A DNA stretch of 64,000 nt from assembly GCF_004166885.1 (NCBI RefSeq), contig NZ_RCYU01000002.1, positions 310,001 through 374,000 on the forward strand, given 5' to 3'. This document shows, one piece after another, positions 46,649 through 57,240 of the stretch (within the stretch, counting starts at the first letter, position 1; each line of letters starts with the position of its first letter). Below the pieces are notes generated by a model. The model was given only the letters and a program-made list of their open reading frames with translations. It searched no databases and was not told the DNA's origin. Both the position numbers and the translations under genes were made by a program. Source of the DNA: Streptococcus sp. bf_0095. GTDB taxonomy: Bacteria; Bacillota; Bacilli; Lactobacillales; Streptococcaceae.

Positions 46649-46873
46649 CTAAACCCGTGCAAGGAGCAGATAGATAAACAAGGTTAAGAAGAAGAGAACA
46701 CTAACGATCAGCGTCGCTAGTTTGATCCCTCGACGGGCTAGCCAATAGCTTGGCTTCCCTAAGTTACTGGTCGCATCTGTTGACAGCGATTGTTGTTGCC
46801 GAGGTTGAAACATCACCAACAAGATTAGACTGATCGATAGAAGAAAAATCAGTACCACAAATAGCATTTCCAT
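46649..46873 (-). CDS. asp5: Accessory Sec protein Asp5 (SecG-like)
   Basis: A 74-residue protein with two transmembrane helices (LFVVLIFLLSISLILLVMF and IKLATLIVSVLFFLTLFIYL) joined by a hydrophilic loop, the SecG topology. It starts one base after the asp4 stop, with GGAGG in asp4. With Asp4 and SecY2 it would form the accessory channel. Naming follows the S. gordonii convention in which Asp4 resembles SecE and Asp5 SecG. Confidence 0.8.
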   Translation of the reverse strand: MEMLFVVLIFLLSISLILLVMFQPRQQQSLSTDATSNLGKPSYWLARRGIKLATLIVSVLFFLTLFIYLLLARV

Positions 46874-46874
46874 T

Positions 46875-47063
46875 TTAGCCTCCAAATACTCGGAAAAGGC
46901 TGAGCAACACCCCCAACAAGATAACGAGGCCGATGACGACATTTAAAGTCAGGTTGACGTTTTCTGAGCGCGTTGCTTTCTCTTTTTCTGCGGATCGTCG
47001 CTTCAGCGCATTCATCCGTCCTTCTACTTCTTTATAGAACAAGTCCTTCTTCTGATCAGACAT
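46875..47063 (-). CDS. asp4: Accessory Sec protein Asp4 (SecE-like)
   Basis: A 62-residue protein with a charged N-terminal amphipathic helix (KKDLFYKEVEGRMNALKRRS) and one C-terminal membrane helix (NLTLNVVIGLVILLGVLLSL), the layout of SecE. It overlaps the gtfB 3' end by 8 bp. ATG at 47063 is chosen because AGGTGAT lies just before it; the GTG at 47072 lies inside that site. Confidence 0.78.
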   Translation of the reverse strand: MSDQKKDLFYKEVEGRMNALKRRSAEKEKATRSENVNLTLNVVIGLVILLGVLLSLFRVFGG

Positions 47064-48411
47064 CTCTATCACCTATCCCTTCTTGGAATCTCGAACGAAA
47101 CTCTTCCTGTTCGATCGCGTTAGACTGTGCAATTTGATTTGAAACTGCGTGTCGGTAGTTCTCTATTGATTGATAAACTTCTTTGATGCGTGCCACGAGT
47201 TCGTCTTTTTCTCCTTGCCTAAAGACATTTTCTTGAGCAAGATAAGGCGGGTCATGTAAGGTCTGTTCAAAGCCTAGGATCAGCTGTTGGTGCTCAAAGG
47301 CCTTACGAACAATTCCCTGTACCTCCCCAAAATGATTGATATCTAGATAGATACTGGATTGGTGAAGGAGCTCCTTGATCCGTTTCTGGCTAATATTCTG
47401 ATACAAGACCAAATTGGGGTAGCGGACCAGAGACATGAGTTCTGGTGACATTTCTGTCACAGCAGCAACTCGGAAGGTCACATCCGGTAAGTGCTCTAAC
47501 AAATAAGGCAAGGCTTCAATCTGATCTGAATTTGTTAATACAAAAGCATCCTTGCGAATATCGTCTTTGACAGCAAAATCATAGATATAACCAAGAGGGG
47601 CAAAACAATCCTTTTGCTCTGGTGATACCAACTCTAGGGCACGGCGATAGGTCTCCCTTTGAGGGATGAAAATCTTCTTCGTCCGTATCTCTGGGCTATT
47701 GAGGATCAGTTGCATATTGCCTGGCAGACTATCCTGTAATGGCTCTTGCCAAACCAAGACATCCCGGCCTACCAGTCCCATTTTGCCAAGTTGCAAACTC
47801 AAAGCAAAAGACTGAGCCAGCGTATTAAAGAGCACTTGATCCAGAGCAAATCCTCGGTATTGGACATAAAAGACGTAGAAAGCTAGTCGATTTTTGAAAA
47901 TCCGCATGGGCTCATGATCCAGCGTCAAAATCAGATCACCTGTTTGATGATTTTCTGTTAGGCGTTCCATCTCTTCTTCAAAGTAGGTGGTTAACAAGGG
48001 ATTGCCCTGGCCATCACAAGTGGTCACCGCTATTTTTCGACCGTATTGGTCATAGTGATCCACTGTGCTTACTTGTCCCTCTTGATGGAACCACTCTACC
48101 CGTTCGACGATTCGTTTATGAGTAGCATCTTGGTAATAGATGCGTGCTTTTTCTTGGCCGTAGTAGGAAATCCGTCCACCAGATGCATCACCAGTGATTT
48201 CCCAAAAATCAGGGACTAAAATTTCGTTAAAGAAACGCCCCCGTTTTTCACCTGTCGGTTGACCTAAAAAGTAAAGAAAGGGCGACTCTACTCCATCAGG
48301 TAAAAAGCCATTCGGTTCCAAGACGATCGTTGGATGCGTGTAACCTGCTCTTTGTAAAGAATAGAGCAGATCTTGGCTTTCACGCGAAAACCGATCAAAT
48401 ACGTTCAGCAT
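47056..48411 (-). CDS. gtfB: Accessory Sec glycosylation chaperone subunit GtfB
   Basis: A 451-residue GT-B-like protein that forms the O-GlcNAc transferase with GtfA and binds the SRR acceptor. It aligns in layout with GtfB: the N-terminal MLNVFDRFSRESQDLLYSL, a beta-rich add-on domain (YYGQEKARIYYQDATHKR, VDHYDQYGRKIAVTTCDGQG), and a degenerate C-terminal GT domain without the full EX7E site. The start overlaps gtfA by 17 bp. Without GtfB, GtfA is generally unstable and inactive. Confidence 0.92.
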   Translation of the reverse strand: MLNVFDRFSRESQDLLYSLQRAGYTHPTIVLEPNGFLPDGVESPFLYFLGQPTGEKRGRFFNEILVPDFWEITGDASGGRISYYGQEKARIYYQDATHKRIVERVEWFHQEGQVSTVDHYDQYGRKIAVTTCDGQGNPLLTTYFEEEMERLTENHQTGDLILTLDHEPMRIFKNRLAFYVFYVQYRGFALDQVLFNTLAQSFALSLQLGKMGLVGRDVLVWQEPLQDSLPGNMQLILNSPEIRTKKIFIPQRETYRRALELVSPEQKDCFAPLGYIYDFAVKDDIRKDAFVLTNSDQIEALPYLLEHLPDVTFRVAAVTEMSPELMSLVRYPNLVLYQNISQKRIKELLHQSSIYLDINHFGEVQGIVRKAFEHQQLILGFEQTLHDPPYLAQENVFRQGEKDELVARIKEVYQSIENYRHAVSNQIAQSNAIEQEEFRSRFQEGIGDRDV

Positions 48412-49909
48412 GGGTCACCTCCTCAATCAATTGAGACCAAGCTTTTTCAACCTTACTGGTTAGAAAATCTTCTGCACGCGCATAAGATGCTTGACGCATG
48501 GATGGCATCTTTTGGCTCTGGTATAGCAAGCAGATCATTTCAGCAAAGGACCTCGCTATCCTGTCCACAACCTGGTCTGGTTCAGTCGGAAGCAGGTAGC
48601 CATTTCCCCCATCTCTAACAAAGTTCTGATTGCCATAAGGCACATCAAAGCCAATGATCGGAAGACCAGAACCAATGGCCTCCATCAAGGTCAGACCAAA
48701 GCCTTCACTGGTAGAAGCCGAAAGGTAGACTTCATAATCTTTGTAAATATCGGTCAAGTCCATATGGCCTTTGAGCTGGATATAGTCCGTCGCTCCTAAC
48801 TCTTCAATCAGTGATTGCAACTTACCTTCCTCTCCGCCTTTTCCATAAATATCAAAAGAAAGGGACGGTAGCTCTTTTTTTGCTTCGACAACTGCTCGAA
48901 CTAACCAGTCGATGTGTTTTTCTGTCGCCAGACGCGAAGCAGTCATCAGAGAAAAAGGTTTCCGAGAGTCGTTTTGCGGTAGACTGGCGAGACTTCCTAC
49001 CGGAATAGTGTAGATAGCAGGAGTATGAGGGGTATATTTTGCAAATTGCGCTGCTAAAACTTCCTTTTGGCGATCGGTTGCGACAATAAAGAAGTCCACC
49101 TTGTCCGCATTAGTAAATTGGTAATCGTAATAATTGTTCCACAAAATATATTGATCATCGGTATGATTGACACTATAGTGCTCCGCATGGACCACGACTC
49201 CTAGACGAGCTTTTTGGGCCTCTTCAAAAATAGGTTGGCCGATGTCAGTCTCCCGATCCAAAATCACTAGATCTTGTTTGGTCAAGTTGAGACTTTGCAT
49301 AAAGTAGCGAATCAATTCCTGCCGGCCCAGGAGATAACAATCTGGAAAACGGTAAATCTCCTGACCATCTGCCAACTGCATCCGATAGGCCACACTTCCA
49401 TCTTCATTGTAGAAACGTCGTTCAATCAAGTTGGCTTGATTATTTTTAGGGATGAAGTACTCTGTACAGTAGCGGGTATAGGAAAAATAGTCTTTTCTGA
49501 CTAGAATTCCTCTGGAAACATACTCACAGCGCTCTACATAGGGACTCTTTTCGTCCCGAAGATAGCAGGTCAAAAAACTGTCTTGGTCTTCATAGAAATA
49601 GCGCTTCACCTTCCCTGTGGTCTCTTCTCGCGTTGGCTTCCCAGCGAACCCAGCCAGGACTTGATCCACCGTATAAGTGGTTGGCGCAATTTTGATATCC
49701 GTAAAATGAGTGTAGAGCCATATGATTTCATGGTCTTTAAATCCAATATTCTCTGTTAAGTGTTGAATATTGTCTGCTAATATCATATCCATAAAAATAA
49801 ATTTTGCAGGTTCTTGGATCTGTCTTAGCAACTTGGCCCGATAGGCTTGTGCATACTCGACGCCACTACTGGCCCATCCAATCCCAAGATTGATATTGTA
49901 TACTGTCAT
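48395..49909 (-). CDS. gtfA: Accessory Sec glycosyltransferase GtfA
   Basis: A 504-residue GT4-family enzyme transferring GlcNAc from UDP-GlcNAc to Ser/Thr of the SRR adhesin in the cytosol. It starts MTVYNINLGIGWASSGVEYA, contains the GtfA-specific beta-meander domain and the C-terminal nucleotide-sugar site with STSEGFGLTLMEAIGSGLPI (EX7E). The ATG at 49909, with GAGGATTT, is chosen over the longer ORF to 49939, which would run into secA2. It lies 10 bp after secA2. Confidence 0.95.
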   Translation of the reverse strand: MTVYNINLGIGWASSGVEYAQAYRAKLLRQIQEPAKFIFMDMILADNIQHLTENIGFKDHEIIWLYTHFTDIKIAPTTYTVDQVLAGFAGKPTREETTGKVKRYFYEDQDSFLTCYLRDEKSPYVERCEYVSRGILVRKDYFSYTRYCTEYFIPKNNQANLIERRFYNEDGSVAYRMQLADGQEIYRFPDCYLLGRQELIRYFMQSLNLTKQDLVILDRETDIGQPIFEEAQKARLGVVVHAEHYSVNHTDDQYILWNNYYDYQFTNADKVDFFIVATDRQKEVLAAQFAKYTPHTPAIYTIPVGSLASLPQNDSRKPFSLMTASRLATEKHIDWLVRAVVEAKKELPSLSFDIYGKGGEEGKLQSLIEELGATDYIQLKGHMDLTDIYKDYEVYLSASTSEGFGLTLMEAIGSGLPIIGFDVPYGNQNFVRDGGNGYLLPTEPDQVVDRIARSFAEMICLLYQSQKMPSMRQASYARAEDFLTSKVEKAWSQLIEEVTHAERI

Positions 49910-49919
49910 AAATCCTCTT

Positions 49920-52295
49920 TTATGGGAAATACAGGACAATTTCCCCTTTTGTATTGATTTCTACTCGACTGAGTAAGAGATTGCGAACCATCTGCTCTTT
50001 TGCCAATGCCTTCATCCGATCAAAAGATAAAGAGGCTTCTTGGTAAAATTCGACCAGTGGATTCTTTTGACTGGCGTACTGACCAGACAAGGCCACACGT
50101 AATTGTTGCAAATAATCCACTTGTTCCACCCAATTTTCGTCAATAGCTTTTAAGAGCACCATCCGTTGAAACTGAGCAATTACCTCATCGGATTCCAGCC
50201 TTTGATATTTAGCAAGCAACTCCGAGCGGGCTAGCTCCCAGAGGAAATCCTCTTTTGCCTGCTTGGAAGGAAAGGCTTGATGGATCTGAGCAGGATTAAC
50301 CTGATAGCTGATATGATCTAAAATATAGTGATAGAAGGCAATCGGGTCTTGATACTTTTTATTTTTAGCCACTTGGGCAAACACTTCCCGAGCAATTTTC
50401 TCGATTAGTCCATCCAAACGTCTGTCCAGCCTGATCAACCGATCCCGTTCCTTATAAACCAAATCGCGTTGAATGTTCATACTCTCTGCGAACTCCAAGG
50501 TCAAGCGACGACTAGCTTGCGCAGCACTTTCACTCGCATCCTGAGCTTGAGCGACGATGCGTTGGTATTTCCTCCGGGTTAGAGGTTTGGCTTTTCGAAG
50601 TCGATCCTCTACGTCGTAATCTTGATACCTATCTTGGATCCAGTTTGGTCCCCAGTGTTTGATTAAATCATCCTCCAGAGAGACAAAAAACTTGGTTTTT
50701 CCAGGATCTCCTTGACGTCCTGATCGTCCTCGAATCTGGAGATCTATCCGGCGATTCATCATCCGCTCCGTCCCGACGACAAGCAAGCCACCTAAGGCAG
50801 CTACACCCTGCCCTAATTTGATATCTGTCCCCCGACCTGCCATCGAGGTCGCAACGGTCACTGCACCTTTTTGACCAGATTCAGCAATAATCTGCGCTTC
50901 ACGAGAAGCCTTATTGGCATTCAACAGATTATGGGGAATTCCTTCACGAAGGAGAAGGTTTGAATACAAGACAGACATCTCAACTGAACCGGCAAAGATC
51001 AAAATCGGGTTTCCCTTTGCATATACTTCTTTGATGTAGGCCATAGAAGCATAGACTTTTTCTGGCAAGGTCTGGTATATCTCATCTGGAAGATCCTGCC
51101 TAATCCGTTTTCGATTGGTTGGGATCTGAATCACTGACATGGCATAGGTCTCCAAAAATTCAGCTTCTGCAACCTTTCCGGTTCCCGTCATACCGCCAAG
51201 TTTTTGAAACATCTTGAATAAATTTTGGTAAGTAATCGAAGCCATGGCCCGTGTCTCTGGTGTCAAGGAAAGTCCTTCCTTAGCTTCAAGAGCCTGATGA
51301 AGTCCCCCTTGAAGACGAGTCAATTCCATAAGACGCCCCGTTGCTTGATCCAAAAGGACAAGCTCCTGTTCTCCTTTTTTATTCGAACGGACGACATAGT
51401 CCTTGTCCCTTTTATAGTGTTGATGTGCTTGTAAAGCCAGACTAATATGGCGGACAAGATCACGGTGCTCAGGATCATACAAATGCTGCAGGGATAGAAA
51501 AGCCTCGGCTGCTTTTACACCTTTTGGGGTCAACCACACCTGTTTCTTGTCCCCATCAGCCTTGTATTCTTCTCCTTCTTTGAAGGTTCGGATCAAGGTG
51601 TCTACAATCCCATATAGATTGGACTGCACACGAGGAGAGCCCGAAATCACTAAGGGTGTCTGAGCACTATCCAATAAGATAGAATCGATTTCATCTACAA
51701 TCGCATAGTTCAAATTTGCCAGGAATTGGCCATCAAGTGAGGCGGTTAAATTTTCTGAAAGATAATCAAAGCCCAAGCTGCTATTGGTGGTATAAACAAT
51801 GTCAGATTGATAGAGCGACCGCTTCTTAGCTGGGGAGAGTTCGCCCTCAGTATCTTGAAGTGGAACTCCGACTGTCAAACCTAGAAAACGATAAATCTTA
51901 CCCATTTCTTCCGCATCACGAGTTGCCAGGTAAGTATTGGGGGTAATCACCATAACCCCCTTCCCTTCTATTGCATTCAGGTAGGCGGGCATGGTTGCCG
52001 TTAGGGTCTTTCCTTCCCCGGTTTCCATCTCTGCAATATTTCCTTGGTGGAGGACGATCGCTCCCATGACTTGAACATCGTAAGGAAACATCCCCAAGAC
52101 TCTCTGAGAGACTTCTCTCACGACTGCATAAGCTTCTGCTAGCAAATCGTCTAGTGACTCTCCTTGTCGGAAACGACGGCGGAATTCCTCTGTCTTTTCT
52201 TGTAACTGCTGGTCTGTCAACTGGGACATCCGATCTTTCCAGCTATTCACCTCATTTAAGATCTTTTTTATTTTTTTCAATTTTATAGAATCCAC
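49920..52295 (-). CDS. secA2: Accessory preprotein translocase ATPase SecA2
   Basis: A 791-residue SecA paralogue that drives export of the glycosylated SRR protein. Walker A GEGKT is at residues 93-97, Walker B lies near [18 protein letters not shown], and the helicase motifs [10 protein letters not shown] and [13 protein letters not shown] are present. It ends at GEIVLYFP and lacks the C-terminal zinc-binding/SecB tail of SecA1, as expected. It sits between asp3 and gtfA, the usual locus order. Confidence 0.97.
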   Translation of the reverse strand: MDSIKLKKIKKILNEVNSWKDRMSQLTDQQLQEKTEEFRRRFRQGESLDDLLAEAYAVVREVSQRVLGMFPYDVQVMGAIVLHQGNIAEMETGEGKTLTATMPAYLNAIEGKGVMVITPNTYLATRDAEEMGKIYRFLGLTVGVPLQDTEGELSPAKKRSLYQSDIVYTTNSSLGFDYLSENLTASLDGQFLANLNYAIVDEIDSILLDSAQTPLVISGSPRVQSNLYGIVDTLIRTFKEGEEYKADGDKKQVWLTPKGVKAAEAFLSLQHLYDPEHRDLVRHISLALQAHQHYKRDKDYVVRSNKKGEQELVLLDQATGRLMELTRLQGGLHQALEAKEGLSLTPETRAMASITYQNLFKMFQKLGGMTGTGKVAEAEFLETYAMSVIQIPTNRKRIRQDLPDEIYQTLPEKVYASMAYIKEVYAKGNPILIFAGSVEMSVLYSNLLLREGIPHNLLNANKASREAQIIAESGQKGAVTVATSMAGRGTDIKLGQGVAALGGLLVVGTERMMNRRIDLQIRGRSGRQGDPGKTKFFVSLEDDLIKHWGPNWIQDRYQDYDVEDRLRKAKPLTRRKYQRIVAQAQDASESAAQASRRLTLEFAESMNIQRDLVYKERDRLIRLDRRLDGLIEKIAREVFAQVAKNKKYQDPIAFYHYILDHISYQVNPAQIHQAFPSKQAKEDFLWELARSELLAKYQRLESDEVIAQFQRMVLLKAIDENWVEQVDYLQQLRVALSGQYASQKNPLVEFYQEASLSFDRMKALAKEQMVRNLLLSRVEINTKGEIVLYFP

Positions 52296-52341
52296 TGGGT
52301 CCTCATTTACTATCCATCTGCTTGATCTATATCAGAATAAC

Positions 52342-52797
52342 TCATTGTTCAGACGAAATCGGTGAAATTGTGAAATAGCGAAAGGTAAACTCTTGCATCC
52401 CTGCACTGAGGAGACGCACTTGGTAAGAATAAGCTTGCTCTGGATATACCAACTTAACTTGCCCTTCTGTACTGACCTGCCGGTCCACTATCTTGCCAAA
52501 ACGATCCTGGCAAACAACTTCTAGCATAACCGTATGAGCAGGCCTAGAAGTCATCTGAACTTCAACTACATAGGTCCGGCCTCTCTGTAAAAGTGGCAGA
52601 CTGGGTGGCATCCGATCCTCCCCATAGCTTGTGAGGGATTTCCAACTTTTTAAGACTTGACCAGAAGGCATCAAAGGATTCGTAAATCGAATCTGATCTT
52701 CTGCTAATCTTTCTATCACAGACCCCCATAAATAATCAACTGAAGAGATCGGCCCCCAATAAAGGTGACGATCTTTTTGCTTTCTCATCCTAATCAT
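52342..52797 (-). CDS. asp3: Accessory Sec protein Asp3
   Basis: A 151-residue beta-rich protein, the Asp3 subunit that binds SRR substrate with Asp1 and Asp2 and interacts with SecA2. The family segment DRHLYWGPISSVDYLWGSV is near the start and the rest is a beta-sandwich (GRTYVVEVQMTSRPAHTVMLEV). The ATG at 52797 forms an ATGA overlap with the asp2 stop, which favours it over the long ORF to 52851; ATG at 52788 is also possible. Confidence 0.9.
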   Translation of the reverse strand: MIRMRKQKDRHLYWGPISSVDYLWGSVIERLAEDQIRFTNPLMPSGQVLKSWKSLTSYGEDRMPPSLPLLQRGRTYVVEVQMTSRPAHTVMLEVVCQDRFGKIVDRQVSTEGQVKLVYPEQAYSYQVRLLSAGMQEFTFRYFTISPISSEQ

Positions 52798-54338
52798 CCA
52801 CTTCTTCCAAAATCTCTTTCCATGATTTCTTTGTATTGGGTCAAGAACCACTCGATGATAGACTCCGTTGCATCATTGTGGCGACCCGGGCGACTTGAAC
52901 TAATGATCCGAATAGGCTGGTGATAAAGAGCTTCTAAAATATCCGAATAAGCCTTCTGGTCGTAGTCATCGTCCCTCATATAAGCCAAGGCTAAGAGGGT
53001 ATCCTTTAACTCTGCCTGATGGAATCGATCCCAAAAACGCTTGTTCAAGGCCTCTATCCCTTCACTTGACACTCGACCAAGAAGCAATTGCATCATATCG
53101 AGCGAGGTTCCAAATTCATCTGGCCGTTTAAACTTCAGATTGGCAGCTACATCCCCAAGGTTGACAATCGGTTTCCCAACCAAGATCGCATGAGGTGAGT
53201 AAGAGGATCCATAGTAGAGAGCTCCATAAGTGCCCATCGATAGACCTGAAAAGTTCAATTCTTTGGGACCAAATCCTAAGGATTGAAGATGGTGATCGAT
53301 AAAATCCTGAATCTTCTTTTCCAACTCCGGAGAGCCTAGATAGAAGCATCCCCCCTCTAGACGTGGATCCGAAAAGAGAATAAAGGGCGCTCCCATATTT
53401 TTCATCATGGCAAAGCCTTCAAAGCCCTCTGCAGGACGATAACCGGAGAAATAGACATTCAGAGGTGGCTTCAGGTCTCCTGGATGGAAATAAGCAAAAA
53501 TTTCCTGACGCTTGCTGTCTCTGAGAGTCTGCGAACCAAGAGCAATTTCTCCAAAAGGACCATGGGAGAAGCGCTTGTGCAAAGCACCGATTATGAGTCG
53601 CCCCTGGCCCTTCGCTTCTAGTGAAAAGGATAGGTAATAACGATCTGGCTCGTCAATCAGAACCGGCCTTTCCAAATCTGCTTCTGAATAAACAAGCTCC
53701 TTCACTAAAGATCCCAAGGTCCCACTCTGGAAAAATTGGACCCGCAACTGGATCTGGCAGTCCGGCGTTTTCTCGTACTCTAGCCATAGATCCGTAGGAA
53801 TGACCCCATCATACGAATAGGTGTTGATCCACTGGGCGATGGGGGTATATTCTTCTCCATATGAACCCTCTAACTCCAAAAAGTGTTTCCCTCTGACCGT
53901 TTGACTGCCTGCAAAGTCAGCTCTAACTCGTAACTCTCTGACACTAAAGGCATCCCCATACTGGCCGTCATAAAGGAAACGATGGAGTTGATAGAGAAAG
54001 GGAGCCTTATCGGAAAAATCCCAAGCCTTAGCCTGAACCAGTTGCATCAAATGATCCAATTCTTCTGTAAATGACTCTTGATCATATACTTGATCATAAA
54101 ATACAGTGTAGGGCTGAAAGAAACCCAGCTCTTCTTTGAAGCTCAATAACCTCTCAGGATGATCCAGCACCAAGGCCTGGAACTCCTTGATGCCTTGCTC
54201 CGCCATGTAGTCCTCTATCTGTAGAGGGGTTTGGATAGAAAAATAATGCCAGTTCAGACCTTCTGGAATTGTCACTTCTTCCTGCCAATTTGTAGGTCCA
54301 ATTTGAAGAATATGGCCTGTTTCCAACTTCCTGTCCAT
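52794..54338 (-). CDS. asp2: Accessory Sec protein Asp2 (SRR O-acetyltransferase)
   Basis: A 514-residue protein with an N-terminal Rossmann-like and a middle beta-rich carbohydrate-binding-like region, and a C-terminal alpha/beta-hydrolase domain. The nucleophile Ser367 is in GLSMG and the catalytic His487 in GRHND, with an acidic partner likely in the RDDDYD segment (about 455-460). In S. gordonii Asp2 acetylates GlcNAc on the adhesin and is also needed for export. The triad is intact here. It starts one base after the asp1 stop. Confidence 0.93.
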   Translation of the reverse strand: MDRKLETGHILQIGPTNWQEEVTIPEGLNWHYFSIQTPLQIEDYMAEQGIKEFQALVLDHPERLLSFKEELGFFQPYTVFYDQVYDQESFTEELDHLMQLVQAKAWDFSDKAPFLYQLHRFLYDGQYGDAFSVRELRVRADFAGSQTVRGKHFLELEGSYGEEYTPIAQWINTYSYDGVIPTDLWLEYEKTPDCQIQLRVQFFQSGTLGSLVKELVYSEADLERPVLIDEPDRYYLSFSLEAKGQGRLIIGALHKRFSHGPFGEIALGSQTLRDSKRQEIFAYFHPGDLKPPLNVYFSGYRPAEGFEGFAMMKNMGAPFILFSDPRLEGGCFYLGSPELEKKIQDFIDHHLQSLGFGPKELNFSGLSMGTYGALYYGSSYSPHAILVGKPIVNLGDVAANLKFKRPDEFGTSLDMMQLLLGRVSSEGIEALNKRFWDRFHQAELKDTLLALAYMRDDDYDQKAYSDILEALYHQPIRIISSSRPGRHNDATESIIEWFLTQYKEIMERDFGRSG

Positions 54339-54339
54339 C

Positions 54340-55917
54340 CTAGTTTTTCATCCATCCTTCCCATTTGGCGATCAAGCGCTGGCCTGTGTATTCTTGGATC
54401 TTTTCGACAGAATAAATCAGCGCTTCATTCCACGGTTTCAGATCTCTAAGGAAATAGTCTATCGCTTTTTCTAGCTCTTCCTCCATCTCACCCAAGACAT
54501 ATCCATTTTTTAAATGGTCTACATACTCCGTATGGGTACGATTGATCTGAGGGATTCCTGCCGAAATGCCTGCAATTTGTGTATACAGATTGGGTTCCTC
54601 ACTTACGTCTACTATTAAGCGAGTCTGTTCTAATTCTTTGATGATATCATTCTCGTTAAAGAAATTTCGAACCTTATAACGATCTTGCTTCTTTTCAAAG
54701 AGAGAGGCATCTTCGAGGAGGTGGTTTTCTCCCAGTTCTCGAGAATCAACCTGAACACCTAGAGAAGCTATCCCCATCTTGCTAGCCAAGTCTTCTAAGT
54801 GATGATCCAGTGCCGCTACGGTTTCATCAGAAGCATTGTAAATCGCGAAAATGACCTCAAACAAGGGATTTTTCGCTAAGATTTCAAACATTTTCTGTAA
54901 AACGGATTGAGAGGGGAGATCCTTTTCATCCAGGTGGAAAAAGATTTTCGACTCCTTCCTCTCCTGACTGCTTCCCAATCTCAGCCGTGAATCAAAGGAC
55001 GTCAGGCGATGGATCTTAGAAGCAAGACTTGGAGCAAGACCAAGCAAGTCCTGTTTCGTTTTTTCACTATCCGTTATCACCAAGTCAACCTCTTTTAAAG
55101 AAAAATGAAGCGACGAATCTTCTTGAGATAAGGGCTGGCGTTGCCCATAAAAAGAAAGAACCTTTGAAACACCTAGTCCCACTTGTTGGACAAAGGGTAG
55201 ATTGACCGGATGGGCTGCAATCACCAGACGATCTTGACCCGGAACCAGGTCTCCTAGGTTGGCTTTCATTTTTTCAGCAACCACTTCTCCCATGTCCGGA
55301 TAGGTTTCTCGATTGAACTGCTTCTGAAAGGCTTCATTGACAAAGACCATGTGGCTAGCATCTGTTAACAACTCTCTCAAGACCCAGTCACCTTCGGGGG
55401 TTAGATAGTCTTGAAAATAGGGACGTCCCTCTTTGTAGTATATAAGACTGGAAATAAAGCCTCGGTCATCCAGATACTGCACATAAACCGTTTCCTTATC
55501 CTTTACCCGTCTCACTGAGAGGATATTCCCGTCTACCCCCAGATCGATACTAGCAATCTCCTGGCCGCGACAGAACGCCACTATTTGAAAAGGCGTATAA
55601 GTAAAGCTTGTGTGAGCAGGCCATTCCAAATCCTCGACCTGAATCGGAAGCATCTCTTGATGAGGGGAAATCCCCTGAATGTGATCAAAAATCGACAGAT
55701 AATCTGTTTCTAACAAATCTTGCCGATGGAGGTCGTAACGCAATTGCGGGCAATAGTGCGGAATCACTAATTTCCGCTCCACTCCCGCTTCCTGGAAGAC
55801 CCGAAGCTGGTGAATAGTCTCATCAAATTCAATCGTAGCTTGCGTCCAATACCAAGGCGTCACCCTACTGTGCCAAATCCGCTCACTGCCATACCAGGCT
55901 GGTATAAAGTAATACAT
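54340..55917 (-). CDS. asp1: Accessory Sec protein Asp1
   Basis: A 525-residue protein starting MYYFIPAWYGSERIWHS, the Asp1 hallmark. It has a GT-B glycosyltransferase-like fold without a complete catalytic site and works with Asp2 and Asp3 in SRR protein recognition. The C-terminal segment ISAGIPQINRTHTEYVDHLKNG corresponds to the nucleotide-sugar lobe of GT-B proteins. It follows secY2 by 8 bp. Confidence 0.94.
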   Translation of the reverse strand: MYYFIPAWYGSERIWHSRVTPWYWTQATIEFDETIHQLRVFQEAGVERKLVIPHYCPQLRYDLHRQDLLETDYLSIFDHIQGISPHQEMLPIQVEDLEWPAHTSFTYTPFQIVAFCRGQEIASIDLGVDGNILSVRRVKDKETVYVQYLDDRGFISSLIYYKEGRPYFQDYLTPEGDWVLRELLTDASHMVFVNEAFQKQFNRETYPDMGEVVAEKMKANLGDLVPGQDRLVIAAHPVNLPFVQQVGLGVSKVLSFYGQRQPLSQEDSSLHFSLKEVDLVITDSEKTKQDLLGLAPSLASKIHRLTSFDSRLRLGSSQERKESKIFFHLDEKDLPSQSVLQKMFEILAKNPLFEVIFAIYNASDETVAALDHHLEDLASKMGIASLGVQVDSRELGENHLLEDASLFEKKQDRYKVRNFFNENDIIKELEQTRLIVDVSEEPNLYTQIAGISAGIPQINRTHTEYVDHLKNGYVLGEMEEELEKAIDYFLRDLKPWNEALIYSVEKIQEYTGQRLIAKWEGWMKN

Positions 55918-55925
55918 AACAACTC

Positions 55926-57140
55926 CTAAAACAATCTTGTATAGCCTTGGTTCACGCGAAGGGCTCGAACTTCCTCTCGGATGGTCGACATCATCCCCAC
56001 AAACATGAGAAAACTCCCTGGAATCATAGCCAAACGCAGAAGTCCTCTATCCCAGAGCAGAAGAAGGAAAGGCAATGCTGTAAACAGAATTAAATAAAGT
56101 GTCCCAAAGACCGTTAAGCGAAAGACAATTCGATTGATGTACCGACGTGTCTCTTCGCTAGGATAAACGAAATCAATATACTCTGAGTTTTTCATCATCT
56201 TGTCCGCAATTTCTTCCCCATTGACCGTCACAAAGGCAAAAGCAAAGGACAAAATTGCTATCATCAGACCGTAGAGCAGGATCCAAGCTGGCGCTCCTAT
56301 TACCAACTCCTTTGCGATACTGGCAGCCCATGACGCACGGGGATTGATAGCTTGGACCAGCAAAAAGATATACTGCGGGATAGAAACCAAGGTCATGGCA
56401 TACATAAAGGGCATCCCCCCAGCTGGATTGAGCTTGACCTCTAAAAAGGTGTGAGGTTTCAAACTATTATGAATCCCCAGCTTATTCACAGGGATCCGAT
56501 AGCGAGCATACTCGATGCATACGACCATGAAAATAAATCCTAACAAGAGAGGCATTAGAAACAGGAGGCTGTATGCTGAACCCCCACTCTTTGACAAGGT
56601 TCCAAAGACATCCTCTGGCAAGTACAGGAGCATCCCCGCCATCATGATGACAATAGAATTCCCCAAGCCTAGGGCCGTATTTAAATCAGCTAACCAGACC
56701 AAGAAAAAGGTTCCTGCAATCATTATCAAGGCATTGAGCGAGACAACTAGAAGGGGGCTCAGATCTGTTTGTAAGGGGAGATAAAGAGAGATGGCCAGAG
56801 ATTGAACAAGAGCAAGAGCAAGTGTCAGGTACATCTTCCGTCGTTCCACAAGCTCCGAACTGGTCCTCTCCAGGTTATACCGTTTAGATACTGTAAACAA
56901 CCGCCACAAAATCATGGAAGACATCCAGGGAGAAAGTCCAAGAGCGAAGATGGACATGCCACGAAGATTTCCACCCATGATAGCACTCGTCAACTCCAGA
57001 CCCCTTGCAGCACCTTCATTCACATTTAGAACCTTTGCTAGGTCTACAAAGGGCAAGGTGATTTTACTTCCTAAAACATAAACAAAAACGAATAGGATTG
57101 TCCAAAATAATCGTTTCCTAACTCCAGATTGTTTCATCAT
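55926..57140 (-). CDS. secY2: Accessory preprotein translocase channel SecY2
   Basis: A 404-residue polytopic SecY paralogue with ten predicted membrane helices. SecY-type landmarks are ALGLSPWMSSMILWRLF near TM2/TM3 and the C-terminal SEETRRYINRIVFRLT loop. It is shorter in cytosolic loops than SecY1, as for accessory channels. It is the first gene after the complete SRR gene, with a GAGCAGGAT ribosome site and a 150-nt leader carrying a terminator-like hairpin. Confidence 0.96.
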   Translation of the reverse strand: MMKQSGVRKRLFWTILFVFVYVLGSKITLPFVDLAKVLNVNEGAARGLELTSAIMGGNLRGMSIFALGLSPWMSSMILWRLFTVSKRYNLERTSSELVERRKMYLTLALALVQSLAISLYLPLQTDLSPLLVVSLNALIMIAGTFFLVWLADLNTALGLGNSIVIMMAGMLLYLPEDVFGTLSKSGGSAYSLLFLMPLLLGFIFMVVCIEYARYRIPVNKLGIHNSLKPHTFLEVKLNPAGGMPFMYAMTLVSIPQYIFLLVQAINPRASWAASIAKELVIGAPAWILLYGLMIAILSFAFAFVTVNGEEIADKMMKNSEYIDFVYPSEETRRYINRIVFRLTVFGTLYLILFTALPFLLLLWDRGLLRLAMIPGSFLMFVGMMSTIREEVRALRVNQGYTRLF

Positions 57141-57240
57141 ATCCTGCTCTTCTACTCCCCCTTCTTTCGAATGCTTATCCTAACTAAGTCCTCTCATCAA
57201 ATTTGACCATTTCACCTAAACGATCTCTGATCTATAAGAG

